Shown: positions 45,483-54,581 of the stretch, one piece after another
Numbering within the stretch: position 1 is the first letter of the stretch
How the letters are laid out: each line of letters starts with the position of its first letter
Assembly (NCBI GenBank): GCA_947497475.1
Contig: CANMGS010000002.1
Span: 496,001 to 560,000, forward strand
DNA: 64,000 bases
Reading direction: 5' to 3'
Source: an uncultured Amylibacter sp.
Lineage (GTDB): Bacteria > Pseudomonadota > Alphaproteobacteria > Rhodobacterales > Rhodobacteraceae
The notes under the pieces: generated by a model
What the model saw: the letters and a program-made list of their open reading frames with translations, nothing else
Told to the model about the DNA's origin: nothing
Database searches by the model: none
Made by a program: the position numbers and the translations under genes

Positions 45483-47723
45483 TTATACGAAATCAACTGT
45501 TTTATTCATTGGTAATTCGCGTATGCGCTCACCAGTTGCTGCAAAAATTGCAGCTGCCAAAGCAGGTGCAGCAGGGGGAACTGGTGGCTCTCCAATGCCG
45601 CGCACATCTGTACCATTTTCCAAGCCGCGTACGATTATGTCAGGGGCTTGATACATGCGCATGGACTCGTATCCATCGTAGTTGTTTTGTTCAGCTATGC
45701 CATCGTCATAAGTCAACTCGGCTGCCATTGCGTGGCCAAGTCCCCAAATAACGCCACCTTGGATTTGGTTTTCAAAGTTAATTGGATCTAGGACTTTGCC
45801 CACTTCGCACGCGACAAAGACTTTATCCAATTTAATACCGTCTTGGGTGTTTGTTATTTCAATAACTTCAGCCACTGGAACGCCAAAAGATAAGCTAAAT
45901 GCAAGGCCGCGGAAACGATTTGGGCCCAAATCACTGCCCCAGTTGGACATTTCCCCAACAGCTTCAAGGGTTTTGCGGGATAAGTCATGATTGCAAAGGC
46001 GAAGGCGTTCCATCAAAGGGTCTGCACCTGCTTCATGGATCAACTCGTCCAGGAAAGCGTTATATAAAAAGCCATTACCTGATGCGCCAACAGAACGCCA
46101 TGAGCTGATAGGCACCATTTCAGGTGCGCGGTAACCTGTGACGCGGTGATGAGGAATGGCAAATGGTTGATCCCAAGCGGCCGCAACGATTGCGATGTCT
46201 GGTCCCGCCGCAGGCAGGCCCAAACGACCAAGCTGTGATGATGTTGTTGAAGGGGCGGCGATAGCAAGATCGTAGCTTTCTACTTTGCCATCTTTTACTG
46301 TACCCCAAGCGCTCGACATTTGCATTGGGCGAGGGAAGTCATGTGTCATGTCTTCTTCTCGTGACCATGTCATTTTTATTGGAGTACCTTCCATGGCTTG
46401 GGCAAGCTCAATCGTTTGACGCACATACTGATCTTCTAATCGTCGCCCAAAACTTCCACCCATCATTTGGACATGGACATGGATGTTTTCTGCAGGAAGG
46501 CCAGTCATTTTCTCGGCGGTTTGCAGCATATTTAAAGGGATTTGGGTGCCTGTCCAGATATCTAAACGACCGTCTTTTAATAAAACAATTGCATTCATCG
46601 GCTCTAATGGCGCGTGTGCAAGATATGGAATTCGGTATTCAGCCTTAATCACTTTGTTCTCTTTAAAGGCTGCTTCTACATCGCCTTCGTTTTTAAGACG
46701 GCTATCTTTATGTTTGGGTGTGAAAGATGAAGCGACTGTTTTCCACATCAGATTAGAGTTTTTAGGATATGAGGCATCCTTCCAATCAAACTCAATCGCG
46801 TTTACAGCTTGGATAGCACGCCAAGTGTTGTCAGCAATAACACCTGCACCGCCTGTGATTGGGATGATTTTTTGTACACCGCGCATCTTTCGCGCTGCAG
46901 TATCATCATAGCTGTTTATACCGCCGCCCATGCGTGGATTTGTGCGTACAGATGCATGTACCATACCGTCCATTATCATATCGATGCCATAGGTCAGAGT
47001 GCCTGTTGATTTGGCAAGGATATCTATGCGCGGCATTTCTTTCCCAATGTAACGCCATTCGCTTTCTGGTTTTAAGGCGACTTCGGATGGTGGATCAATC
47101 TGCGCTGCTGTTTGTGCTAGAGATGTATAGAGTATACTTTTGCCATCTGGCAAAATTACAGCGCCATCTTTGGTGCTTAATTGATCACGTGCAACCCCAG
47201 TATTTTGTGCAGCTGCTAAAAGCAATGTTTCGCGTGCCACTGCACCAGCAATGCGCAATTTTTCATAGGCATCTGGAACTGTAGAAGAGCCGCCAGTGAT
47301 TTGAATACCCAATACTTTTCCCAATACACCACCGAAAGCGCGCGCATTACGAGCTAAAAAACTTTCATCTACTGCAGCAAAGGGCAAACCTTCACCCAAG
47401 ACTGTGGCGTTATAATAAGCAGGACTTGGTTTGCCTGGATCAACTTGAATATCTTCCCATGCAATGTCTAACTCTTCAGCTACCAATGCAGCTTGAATAG
47501 AATAGGTGCCTTGGCCTTTGTCGGCGCGCGGTGTGATGATTGTGACGCCGCTTTGATCAATGCGGACATAAGGTGTGATTGCCGCTTCACCATCTGCTAG
47601 ATCATCGAGCAACGGATTTGCGATAGGCTTTTTGTAAGCGTAATAGCCAAAAGCGACACCACCAACGATGGCGGCAGAACCGATTAGAAATGTGCGTCTT
47701 ACGATTGTTTTCATGCGACCCAT
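45483..47723 (-). CDS. Molybdenum hydroxylase large subunit, IorB-type, Tat-exported
   Basis: 746 residues. The N-terminus IVRRTFLIGSAAIVGG is a Tat-type twin-arginine signal, so the enzyme acts in the periplasm. The molybdopterin domains match the isoquinoline 1-oxidoreductase beta family: KSTGTLTYGIDM, MMGGSFGRRLEDQYVRQ, GYRAPEMVPISSWRSVGASGNGF and the C-terminal IGEPPVPPAAPALAAAIF holding the catalytic Glu. IorB-type enzymes oxidise N-heterocycles or aldehydes and pass electrons to cytochrome c, but no cytochrome subunit gene is adjacent. The true substrate is unknown. It starts 2 bases after its small-subunit gene. Confidence 0.85.
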   Translation of the reverse strand: MGRMKTIVRRTFLIGSAAIVGGVAFGYYAYKKPIANPLLDDLADGEAAITPYVRIDQSGVTIITPRADKGQGTYSIQAALVAEELDIAWEDIQVDPGKPSPAYYNATVLGEGLPFAAVDESFLARNARAFGGVLGKVLGIQITGGSSTVPDAYEKLRIAGAVARETLLLAAAQNTGVARDQLSTKDGAVILPDGKSILYTSLAQTAAQIDPPSEVALKPESEWRYIGKEMPRIDILAKSTGTLTYGIDMIMDGMVHASVRTNPRMGGGINSYDDTAARKMRGVQKIIPITGGAGVIADNTWRAIQAVNAIEFDWKDASYPKNSNLMWKTVASSFTPKHKDSRLKNEGDVEAAFKENKVIKAEYRIPYLAHAPLEPMNAIVLLKDGRLDIWTGTQIPLNMLQTAEKMTGLPAENIHVHVQMMGGSFGRRLEDQYVRQTIELAQAMEGTPIKMTWSREEDMTHDFPRPMQMSSAWGTVKDGKVESYDLAIAAPSTTSSQLGRLGLPAAGPDIAIVAAAWDQPFAIPHHRVTGYRAPEMVPISSWRSVGASGNGFLYNAFLDELIHEAGADPLMERLRLCNHDLSRKTLEAVGEMSNWGSDLGPNRFRGLAFSLSFGVPVAEVIEITNTQDGIKLDKVFVACEVGKVLDPINFENQIQGGVIWGLGHAMAAELTYDDGIAEQNNYDGYESMRMYQAPDIIVRGLENGTDVRGIGEPPVPPAAPALAAAIFAATGERIRELPMNKTVDFV

Positions 47724-47725
47724 AA

Positions 47726-48187
47726 TTATGCACCTTCTAATTTAACGGCGGCCGCTTTTACAGCGGCGCGGATACGCGGGTAGGTGCCACAACGGCATAG
47801 GTTGCTGGACATGGCTTCATCAATATCTGCATCTGTTGGGTTTGGGGTTTCTGCCAAAAACGATGCGGCGGCCATGATCTGCCCAGACTGGCAGTAACCA
47901 CATTGCGCAACCTGATGTTCAACCCATGCCTCTTGAACTGCGTGTAAAGCATCTGGTGTGCCCAATCCTTCGATTGTGGTCACATCACCCTCTAAATCGC
48001 CAATAGGAACCTGACAGGATTTTGTTGCTACCCCATCAATATGAACAGTACAGGCACCGCATTGGGCAATTCCGCAACCATATTTAGGGCCAGTAATGTT
48101 TAATTCATCGCGCAAAACCCAAAGTAATGGCATTTCTGGCTCGACATCAATGTCATATGCTGTGCCGTTAACGGTTATTTTTGTCAT
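47726..48187 (-). CDS. Molybdenum hydroxylase 2Fe-2S subunit, IorA-type
   Basis: 153 residues with two 2Fe-2S clusters: plant-ferredoxin type ([15 protein letters not shown]) and the alpha-helical type ([10 protein letters not shown] and CRCGTY). It carries electrons from the molybdenum centre of the following large subunit. It lacks its own export signal and would travel to the periplasm bound to the Tat-tagged partner. Divergent from the regulator gene at 48371. Confidence 0.9.
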   Translation of the reverse strand: MTKITVNGTAYDIDVEPEMPLLWVLRDELNITGPKYGCGIAQCGACTVHIDGVATKSCQVPIGDLEGDVTTIEGLGTPDALHAVQEAWVEHQVAQCGYCQSGQIMAAASFLAETPNPTDADIDEAMSSNLCRCGTYPRIRAAVKAAAVKLEGA

Positions 48188-48370
48188 ATGAAAGGCTCCT
48201 CGGTGTCACCTGTTTATTTCGGGGAACGCTAGAAAACAGATATACTCAAGTCAATTCTGTCACTTAAATAACGTTGGGTGAATAGGAGATTTCCAAAGTC
48301 ACAATTCGTTTAACTCTATCATAATTGATCTTTGGATCGTCCCGTGCTTTTATTCGTATGGGAGACTTTT
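48188..48370. promoter_or_regulatory. Divergent control region between iorAB and the AcoR-like regulator
   Basis: 183 bases with no reading frame of note. It must hold both promoters. I see no copy of the TGTCTCA/TGAGACA palindrome found on the other side of the regulator gene, so control of iorAB by the same regulator is not indicated by a shared site. Confidence 0.4.
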
Positions 48371-49336
48371 ATGACAGAACTTGCGAAGGTTTATAAAGAG
48401 CACTCACAAAAAGTGCATTATGCGATTGATGTAAAATCGCCTGCGCATTCTACGATTGCAGCCTCATGGCGCCGATCTTTGTTGTACCATGGCATTACGC
48501 CAAGCCAACGCAATGTTGCACGCCGTGTTACTGCAAGAGAGTTGTTAGAAGCACGTCAAAAGGTTGAATTGTTAATTCACCTGTCTAAACCAATTCTGGA
48601 ACAACTGTTTATGACCGTTGGTCAAACAGGGTGTTGTGTGATTTTGACGGATAAGAATGGCGTCATTTTGAATTGCCTTATTAACGATGTTGATCGCCCA
48701 GATTTTGATCAATGGGGGCTTTCATCGGGCAGCGTCTGGAGTGAAGATTGCCAAGGCACAAATGGTATTGGGACATGCGCGATAGAAGAGCGACCTATTT
48801 TAATTCATAAAGATCAGCATTTTAGAGCAAAGAATATAGGTATGACCTGTATGGGTGCGCCCATTTTTGATACGGATGGCAATATCATGGCTATTCTGGA
48901 TGTATCGAGTGCGCGCAATGATTTGCAAAAGGAATTTGCGCAGGTTCTGACCTCGCTTGTATCTAACACAGCCAATCGCATTGAGACGGAATATTTTCGT
49001 GCGTCTTTTAACAATGCCCAAATCGTAGTCGCCGAAGGGTACAGTGCGTTGGGAACGCCTTTGTTAGCCTCTGATCGTGATGATCTGATTATTGGGGCTA
49101 ATCGTGCTGCGCGTCGGATGTTGAATTTGCATAATGAAACCTTTTCAATTCCTATCCCGCGTGATGATTTGATCATAGGGACTGCGCATTCATCTGGCCT
49201 AAAAAGTGCTGAACGATCTGCCCTTAGAAAAGCTATTTCTAGGGCACAAGGTAATATGACATCTGCCGCAAAAGAGTTGGGTGTAAGCCGTGCTACATTC
49301 TATAGAATGCTCAAAAAACACGACTTGAATGGTTGA
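48371..49336 (+). CDS. AcoR-like regulator lacking the AAA+ domain
   Basis: 321 residues from the ATG at 48371 (MTELAKVYKEH), with GGAG 7 bases upstream. The N-terminal SWRRSLLYHGI segment and a GAF-type sensor (about 70-215: CCVILTDKNGVILN, SVWSEDCQGTNGIGTCA, MGAPIFDTDGNIMAILDVS) are those of acetoin-type AcoR activators. After a linker comes a Fis-type HTH (about 280-318: MTSAAKELGVSRATFYRMLKKH). The sigma54-activating AAA+ module is absent, so it should act as a conventional activator or repressor. It faces the cox operon across a palindrome and a sigma70-like promoter and probably controls it. Confidence 0.82.
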   Translation: MTELAKVYKEHSQKVHYAIDVKSPAHSTIAASWRRSLLYHGITPSQRNVARRVTARELLEARQKVELLIHLSKPILEQLFMTVGQTGCCVILTDKNGVILNCLINDVDRPDFDQWGLSSGSVWSEDCQGTNGIGTCAIEERPILIHKDQHFRAKNIGMTCMGAPIFDTDGNIMAILDVSSARNDLQKEFAQVLTSLVSNTANRIETEYFRASFNNAQIVVAEGYSALGTPLLASDRDDLIIGANRAARRMLNLHNETFSIPIPRDDLIIGTAHSSGLKSAERSALRKAISRAQGNMTSAAKELGVSRATFYRMLKKHDLNG

Positions 49337-49356
49337 TTGTCTCACATCTGAGACAA
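49337..49356. promoter_or_regulatory. Palindromic operator candidate upstream of the cox operon
   Basis: TTGTCTCA-CATC-TGAGACAA, a perfect 8+4+8 inverted repeat, begins at the base after the regulator stop and lies 48 bases before the -35 of the cox promoter. No T-tract follows, so an operator fits better than a terminator. Likely binding site of the Fis-HTH regulator just upstream. Confidence 0.65.
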
Positions 49357-49404
49357 ATTAAAACGCTAATTTTTGTTCATGATCATCTTTGATCTGTGTA
49401 AATC

Positions 49405-49434
49405 TTGACACTAAAGGGTGCCACCGCGTCTAAT
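49405..49434 (+). promoter_or_regulatory. Sigma70-type promoter of the cox operon
   Basis: A perfect TTGACA (49405-49410) and TCTAAT (49429-49434, five of six matches to TATAAT) are spaced 18 bases apart, 25 bases before the coxG start. No sigma54 promoter is seen, in agreement with a regulator without AAA+ domain. Confidence 0.6.
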
Positions 49435-49458
49435 TTTAGGCGGGAGGACTAAGATTTA

Positions 49459-49920
49459 ATGGAACTATCAGGCGAATACCGTATTGCCGCATCCAAGGCC
49501 GAAGTTTGGGCCGCACTAAATGATGCAGAGGTTTTAGAACGGTGCATTCCAGGATGCGAAGAGTTGGATAAATCATCCGATACAGAAATGTCTGCAAAAG
49601 TTGCATTAAAGATTGGGCCAGTCAAAGCGCGTTTTAATGGAAACGTGACTTTAGAGAACCTTGACCCACCAAACGCATATTCCATTGTTGGCGAAGGCCA
49701 AGGTGGCGTTGCTGGCTTTGCAAAAGGTGGCGCTGATGTGCAATTAGCCGAAGATGGGGATGAAACCATCCTCACATACCAAGCGAATGCACAAGTGGGC
49801 GGTAAGATTGCCCAGTTGGGTTCAAGATTAATAAAATCCACCTCTGCCAAGCTGGCAGATAAGTTTTTTGCAAATTTCCGCGATGCTTTGGAGCCACAAG
49901 AGGAGGGTGCCGAAGGGTAA
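49459..49920 (+). CDS. coxG: CoxG-like SRPBCC protein
   Basis: 153 residues, carbon monoxide dehydrogenase subunit G family: MELSGEYRIAASKAEVWAALNDAEVLERCIPGCEEL, then VKARFNGNVTLENLDPP and KIAQLGSRLIKSTSAKLADKFFANF. The C-terminal membrane helix of longer CoxG proteins is absent. CoxG proteins are associated with Mo-hydroxylase operons and have been linked to membrane attachment or cofactor lipid handling. Ribosome-binding site GGGAGGACTAAG, identical to that of the next gene. First gene of the operon. Confidence 0.88.
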   Translation: MELSGEYRIAASKAEVWAALNDAEVLERCIPGCEELDKSSDTEMSAKVALKIGPVKARFNGNVTLENLDPPNAYSIVGEGQGGVAGFAKGGADVQLAEDGDETILTYQANAQVGGKIAQLGSRLIKSTSAKLADKFFANFRDALEPQEEGAEG

Positions 49921-49975
49921 TCGCGCGAAGTACCAACGATTAGGGCAAATGCCCCAATGAATAGGGAGGACTAAG

Positions 49976-50455
49976 ATGACTGAAGTTTCAATGACAGTGA
50001 ACGGAAAAGCCGTAAAGGCAGACGTTCCCGACAACACCTTACTGGTGCAATACATCCGAGAACATTTACGACTTACAGGAACGCATGTGGGTTGCGATAC
50101 CAGCCAATGTGGTGCTTGTGTGGTGCATGTTGATGGCAAGGCGATGAAATCTTGCACAATGTTGGCAGCAGCTGCTGACGGCGCTGAGGTAACTACGATT
50201 GAAGGTATTGCTGATAATGACCTGCATCCAATGCAAACAGCATTCAAAGAAAACCACGGTCTGCAATGTGGGTTCTGCACACCTGGTATGATCATGACAG
50301 CGACTGACATGGTCAAACGCTATCAAGCGGACGGTCTTGAATTGACCGAAGATGCCATTCGGCACGAGTTAGAAGGCAATATTTGCCGCTGCACGGGTTA
50401 TCATAACATTGTCAAAGCCATCGCGGACGGTGCGTCCAAGATGACAAGCGCATAG
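49976..50455 (+). CDS. coxS: CoxS-like 2Fe-2S subunit of form II Mo hydroxylase
   Basis: 159 residues with ferredoxin-type [15 protein letters not shown] and helical-type [10 protein letters not shown] and CRCTGYHNI cluster motifs, normal for the small subunit of CoxSML enzymes. It transfers electrons from the Mo centre (CoxL) to the flavin subunit (CoxM). Preceded by AGGGAGGACTAAG and followed by coxL after 12 bases. Note the gene order S, L, M rather than the M, S, L of true CO dehydrogenase operons. Confidence 0.9.
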   Translation: MTEVSMTVNGKAVKADVPDNTLLVQYIREHLRLTGTHVGCDTSQCGACVVHVDGKAMKSCTMLAAAADGAEVTTIEGIADNDLHPMQTAFKENHGLQCGFCTPGMIMTATDMVKRYQADGLELTEDAIRHELEGNICRCTGYHNIVKAIADGASKMTSA

Positions 50456-50467
50456 GGAGGAACGACT

Positions 50468-52828
50468 ATGACAGAAGGAATAGGCGCACGCGTCCTGCGC
50501 AAAGAGGACAAAAGATTTTTAATGGGTAAGGGTCGTTATACGGATGATATCGTAGAACCAAACCAAGCTTATGCAGCATTTGTACGTTCACCATACGCAC
50601 ATGCTGAAGTGAAAAGCATTGATGCATCAGCTGCCGAAGGTATGGATGGTGTGGTTGCTGTTTTAAATGGTGAACAACTGACTGGCGACGGTATCGGCAA
50701 CATTATCTGTGGATGGGCTGTGACACAAAAAGACGGCAGCGGTATGAACATGGGCGCTTGGTCTGCATTGGCAACCAATAAAGTGCGTTATGTGGGTGAT
50801 GCTGTAGCTGTTGTGATTGCGGATAGTATTGAGCAAGCGCGCAATGCGGCAGAAGCGGTTGAGGTGGATTATAAAATCCTACCTGCTGTTGCCCAGTCTG
50901 TAGATGCTTTGGCATCTGGTGCGCCTGAAATTCATGAGAATGCACCTGGTAATGTTGTATTTGATTGGGAAATTGGTGAACTTGCTCCAACAGACGCAGC
51001 ACTTGAAGGGGCTGCACACATTACGGAAATGGAAATCACCAATAACCGTTTGGCACCAAACCCAATGGAGCCACGTTCAGCGATTGCTACGTTTAATGCG
51101 GCTGAGGATCATTATACGCTTTATACAACCAGTCAAAACCCGCATGTGGCACGTTTGGTTCTATCCGCGTTTTATCAAGTGGCACCAGAGCATAAGTTGC
51201 GCGTGATTGCGCCCGATGTGGGTGGTGGCTTTGGGTCAAAGATTTACATCTATCCTGAAGAAATCACTTGCCTATGGGCGTCGATGAAAACCAATCGCTC
51301 GGTGAAATGGACATCGGATCGCACAGAAGCGTTTTTGACGGACGCACATGGGCGTGACCACGTGTCTACGGCGAAAATTGGTTTTGATAAGGATCATAAA
51401 ATTGTTGGTCTGAAGGTGAATACGAAAGCCAACTTGGGTGCTTATATGTCGTTGTTCAGTTCTGCTGTGCCGACGTATTTGTACGCCACTTTGCTGTCTG
51501 GTCAGTACAATATCAGTAACATCTATTGCGATGTGCAGGCGGTTTACACCAACACTGTTCCTGTGGATGCATATCGTGGGGCAGGCCGCCCAGAAGCGTG
51601 CTATTTGTTAGAACGCATTATGGAAACGGCTGCCCGAGAATTGGGGGTAAGTCCTGCAGAGTTACGGCGCAAAAACTTTGTGACGTCATTCCCGCATGAA
51701 ACACCAGTGATTATGACTTATGATTCAGGTGATTTTGCAACGAACCAAGAACAAGCGATGACAGCCGCTGATTTTGATGGGTTCGAAGCACGTCGTGCAG
51801 AAGCAGCATCACGTGGTAAGTTACGTGGTATCGGGTTCTCTAACTATATCGAGGCCTGTGGTATCGCACCATCTGCTGCGGTTGGTAGTTTAGGTGCTGG
51901 TGTTGGTCTTTGGGAAAGTGCAGAAGTACGCGTTAATCCAGTTGGCACGATCGAAGTTTTGACGGGCTCACACAGTCATGGCCAAGGGCATGAAACAACG
52001 TTCACACAAGTTGTGGCAGAACGTTTTGGATTGCCGACTGAAAACATCCAGATCGTGCATGGCGACACGGATAAAGTGCAGTTTGGTATGGGGACTTATG
52101 GATCGCGTTCTGGTGCGGTTGGCATGTCAGCCATTTTCAAAGCTCTTGATAAGGTGGAAGCCAAAGCCAAGAAAATTGCAGCACATGTATTGGAAGCATC
52201 CGAAGATGACATTGTGATCGAAGGGGGCGAAGTCAAAGTCGCTGGTACAGATAAGACCATGGGCTGGCATGAGGTTGGTTTGGCTGCTTACACTGGTCAC
52301 AATCTGCCCGAGGGTATGGAGCCGGGATTGAAAGAAACATCTTTTTATGATCCTACAAACTTTACCTTCCCAGCGGGCTGTTACATTTGCGAAGTGGAAG
52401 TCGACCCAGATACGGGCGTGACAGATATTATCCAGTTTGTAGCGTCAGATGACTTTGGCACGATTATCAATCCGATGATTGTAGAGGGTCAGGTGCATGG
52501 CGGAATTGCCCAAGGGATTGGTCAGGCGATGTTGGAAAACGTTGTTTATGACGACGATGCACAACAGTTATCAGCATCCTATATGGATTATGCGATGCCA
52601 CGTGCGGATGATCTGCCGAATTATTCGGTGCATCATGCGTCCACTGAATGCCCCGGGAACCCATTGGGTATGAAAGGCTGCGGGGAGGCGGGTGCGATTG
52701 GATCGCCGCCTGCGGTGATTAACGCCATTACGGATGCGATTGGGAATAACGATCTGTCTATGCCAGCAACACCGTCAAAAGTTTGGGCCGCTTTGCAGGC
52801 TGCAAGCGCCAAACAAGCAGCAGAATAA
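50468..52828 (+). CDS. coxL: Form II CoxL-type molybdenum hydroxylase large subunit
   Basis: 786 residues. The active-site loop reads AYRGAGR at residues 368-374, the form II signature, not the AYxCSFR of authentic (form I) CO dehydrogenase that carries the copper-ligand cysteine. Other motifs are VGGGFGSKIYIYPEEI, GSHSHGQGHETTFTQV and the C-terminal GCGEAGAIGSPPAVINAI with the catalytic Glu. So the enzyme is a Mo-flavin hydroxylase of unknown substrate, and CO oxidation should not be assumed. No signal peptide; cytoplasmic or on the inner face of the membrane. It shares an operon with a full set of maturation genes. Confidence 0.9.
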   Translation: MTEGIGARVLRKEDKRFLMGKGRYTDDIVEPNQAYAAFVRSPYAHAEVKSIDASAAEGMDGVVAVLNGEQLTGDGIGNIICGWAVTQKDGSGMNMGAWSALATNKVRYVGDAVAVVIADSIEQARNAAEAVEVDYKILPAVAQSVDALASGAPEIHENAPGNVVFDWEIGELAPTDAALEGAAHITEMEITNNRLAPNPMEPRSAIATFNAAEDHYTLYTTSQNPHVARLVLSAFYQVAPEHKLRVIAPDVGGGFGSKIYIYPEEITCLWASMKTNRSVKWTSDRTEAFLTDAHGRDHVSTAKIGFDKDHKIVGLKVNTKANLGAYMSLFSSAVPTYLYATLLSGQYNISNIYCDVQAVYTNTVPVDAYRGAGRPEACYLLERIMETAARELGVSPAELRRKNFVTSFPHETPVIMTYDSGDFATNQEQAMTAADFDGFEARRAEAASRGKLRGIGFSNYIEACGIAPSAAVGSLGAGVGLWESAEVRVNPVGTIEVLTGSHSHGQGHETTFTQVVAERFGLPTENIQIVHGDTDKVQFGMGTYGSRSGAVGMSAIFKALDKVEAKAKKIAAHVLEASEDDIVIEGGEVKVAGTDKTMGWHEVGLAAYTGHNLPEGMEPGLKETSFYDPTNFTFPAGCYICEVEVDPDTGVTDIIQFVASDDFGTIINPMIVEGQVHGGIAQGIGQAMLENVVYDDDAQQLSASYMDYAMPRADDLPNYSVHHASTECPGNPLGMKGCGEAGAIGSPPAVINAITDAIGNNDLSMPATPSKVWAALQAASAKQAAE

Positions 52829-52839
52829 GGAGAACGATC

Positions 52840-53637
52840 ATGTATGAGACAAAATATCATAAAGCTTCTAGCGTAGCAGATGCCGTTTCCTTAATCGGCA
52901 AATCAGATGATGGTAAATTGCTATCAGGTGGTCAAACTTTGGTGCCAACAATGAAAGCACGGCTTGCCGCACCTTCTGATCTAGTGGATGTCAGTGGTAT
53001 TGCTGACATGCATGGCGTCAGCATTAGCGGATCAACGGTAACGATTGGCGCTGCAACGACCCATGCTGATGTGGCTGGCAATGCTGATCTGCAAGCCAAA
53101 TGCGGCGGCGTTGCTTGTTTAGCAGCTGGCATTGGTGATCCAGCGGTTCGTCATAAAGGTACGATTGGCGGTTCTATTGCCAATAATGATCCAGCAGCGG
53201 ATTATCCTGCGGCTATGTTGGCCTTGGGTGCAACGATCAAGACGAATGCGCGTGAGATTGCGGCGGATGACTTCTTTGTAGGGATGTTTGAAACAGCTCT
53301 AGAGGACGATGAAGTTATCGTTTCCGTTAGTTTTGATGCGCCTGCAAAAGCGGCCTATGCGAAATTTCCAAACCCAGCATCTCGTTACGCGATGGTAGGT
53401 GTTTTTGCAGCACAAACAGCAGATGGTGCACGTGTTGCGGTTACTGGTGCAGGGTCAGACGGGGTATATCGCCAGTCTGATATGGAAGCAGCCCTTGATG
53501 GCGATTGGAGCCCTGACGTTTTATCAGGTGTTCAAGTCGGATCAGAAGGTTTGCTATCAGACATTCACGGTGATGCCACATACCGTGCGAACCTAGTAAA
53601 AGTTATGGCGCGCCGCGCTGTGGCCGGTTGCGCATAA
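52840..53637 (+). CDS. coxM: CoxM-like FAD-binding subunit
   Basis: 265 residues from the ATG at 52840 (MYETKYHKASS), with AAGGAG 9 bases upstream. FAD-binding motifs are LLSGGQTLVPTMKARLAAP (about 28-46) and HKGTIGGSIANNDPAADYPAAMLALGA (about 105-131), typical of the CoxM/xanthine dehydrogenase flavin subunit. It takes electrons from CoxS and passes them to a quinone or other acceptor. Assignment is firm as to family. Confidence 0.9.
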   Translation: MYETKYHKASSVADAVSLIGKSDDGKLLSGGQTLVPTMKARLAAPSDLVDVSGIADMHGVSISGSTVTIGAATTHADVAGNADLQAKCGGVACLAAGIGDPAVRHKGTIGGSIANNDPAADYPAAMLALGATIKTNAREIAADDFFVGMFETALEDDEVIVSVSFDAPAKAAYAKFPNPASRYAMVGVFAAQTADGARVAVTGAGSDGVYRQSDMEAALDGDWSPDVLSGVQVGSEGLLSDIHGDATYRANLVKVMARRAVAGCA

Positions 53638-53647
53638 GTTAAATCCT

Positions 53648-53674
53648 TTCCAGCCCTGTTCATCGGGGCTGGAA
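53648..53674 (+). terminator. Hairpin between coxM and coxD
   Basis: TTCCAGCCC (53648-53656) and GGGCTGGAA (53666-53674) form a 9-bp stem with a 9-base loop in the only sizeable gap of the cox operon. What follows is AT-rich (TAACTATAATTTT) without a clean T-run. It may attenuate transcription or mark an mRNA end between the structural and maturation genes. Confidence 0.5.
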
Positions 53675-53678
53675 TAAC

Positions 53679-53684
53679 TATAAT
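53679..53684 (+). promoter_or_regulatory. TATAAT -10 element directly before coxD
   Basis: A perfect TATAAT ends 6 bases before the coxD ATG; no ribosome-binding site is seen there. If it is a real -10, the transcript would begin at or next to the ATG, giving a leaderless message. The -35 region (near 53656-53661) is poor and lies in the hairpin. Confidence 0.35.
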
Positions 53685-53690
53685 TTTCAT

Positions 53691-54581
53691 ATGACCCAAA
53701 ATTTACCCACATCAATCGATGATACGCTTAGCATGCTTCGCAAACAAGATTATGTTTGCGATCGCAGCCTTGCAACTTTGGCGTATCTATCACTTAGCCT
53801 AAACCGTCCAATTTTTTTGGAAGGCGAAGCTGGGGTTGGGAAAACCGAATTGGCCAAAACAATTGCCGCTGGATTGGGGCGCGATTTGATCCGCTTGCAA
53901 TGTTATGAAGGGCTTGATGCTTCATCGGCTGTTTATGAATGGAATTTTGCCGCACAAATGCTCGCAATGCGGGCAGGCGGTGATGATACTGATATATATG
54001 CAGATAAGTTCTTGTTTAAGCGGCCTTTGTTGCAAGCTATGGAGCTGCATGAAAATGGTCCGCCAGTATTGTTGATAGATGAAATTGATCGCACAGATGC
54101 GCCGTTCGAAGCATTTCTATTGGAAGCATTGTCGGACTATCAGGTGACTGTTCCAGAGATCGGCACGATCAAAGCACCTGAGCCACCAATTGTAATTTTA
54201 ACATCAAACCGAACGCGTGAAGTGCATGATGCGCTTAAACGCAGGTGTTTGTATCATTGGGTGGATTACCCCGATTTTGACCGCGAACTGGAAATACTGA
54301 ATGCACGTGTGCCAGAAGCTGCGACCACTTTAAGCAATGAAGTGGTTGGGTTTGTTCAACGTTTACGCAATGAAGATCTTTTCAAAGCTCCAGGGCTTGC
54401 TGAAACACTCGATTGGGCGAAATGCCTTGTGGCATTGGATGTCATATCCTTATCGCCAGAAGTGGTGACGAATACGATTGGTGCAGTTTTGAAATATCAA
54501 GATGACATTGCAAAAATCCAAAGTTCTGAAGTGACCCGTATATTGGAGGCCACGCGTAGCGATTTAAGAGCGGCGGGATGA
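53691..54581 (+). CDS. coxD: MoxR-family AAA+ ATPase CoxD
   Basis: 296 residues with Walker A GEAGVGKT (45-52), VLLIDEIDRTD (Walker B) and sensor-1 ILTSNRTREVHDALKRRCLYHW. CoxD ATPases work with CoxE and CoxF in maturing the molybdenum site of CoxL enzymes. In form II systems the exact task is not established. It overlaps coxE by 4 bases. No ribosome-binding site is visible before its ATG. Confidence 0.9.
   Translation: MTQNLPTSIDDTLSMLRKQDYVCDRSLATLAYLSLSLNRPIFLEGEAGVGKTELAKTIAAGLGRDLIRLQCYEGLDASSAVYEWNFAAQMLAMRAGGDDTDIYADKFLFKRPLLQAMELHENGPPVLLIDEIDRTDAPFEAFLLEALSDYQVTVPEIGTIKAPEPPIVILTSNRTREVHDALKRRCLYHWVDYPDFDRELEILNARVPEAATTLSNEVVGFVQRLRNEDLFKAPGLAETLDWAKCLVALDVISLSPEVVTNTIGAVLKYQDDIAKIQSSEVTRILEATRSDLRAAG

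Noticed and set aside
49337-49356. Intrinsic terminator of the regulator gene
   Set aside because: The palindrome is not GC-rich and lacks a T-tract; the symmetric TGTCTCA/TGAGACA halves fit an operator better.
50468-52828. Aerobic CO dehydrogenase (CO oxidation)
   Set aside because: The active-site loop is AYRGAGR (form II), not the form I AYxCSFR with the copper-ligand cysteine; the gene order S-L-M also differs from CO-oxidising operons.
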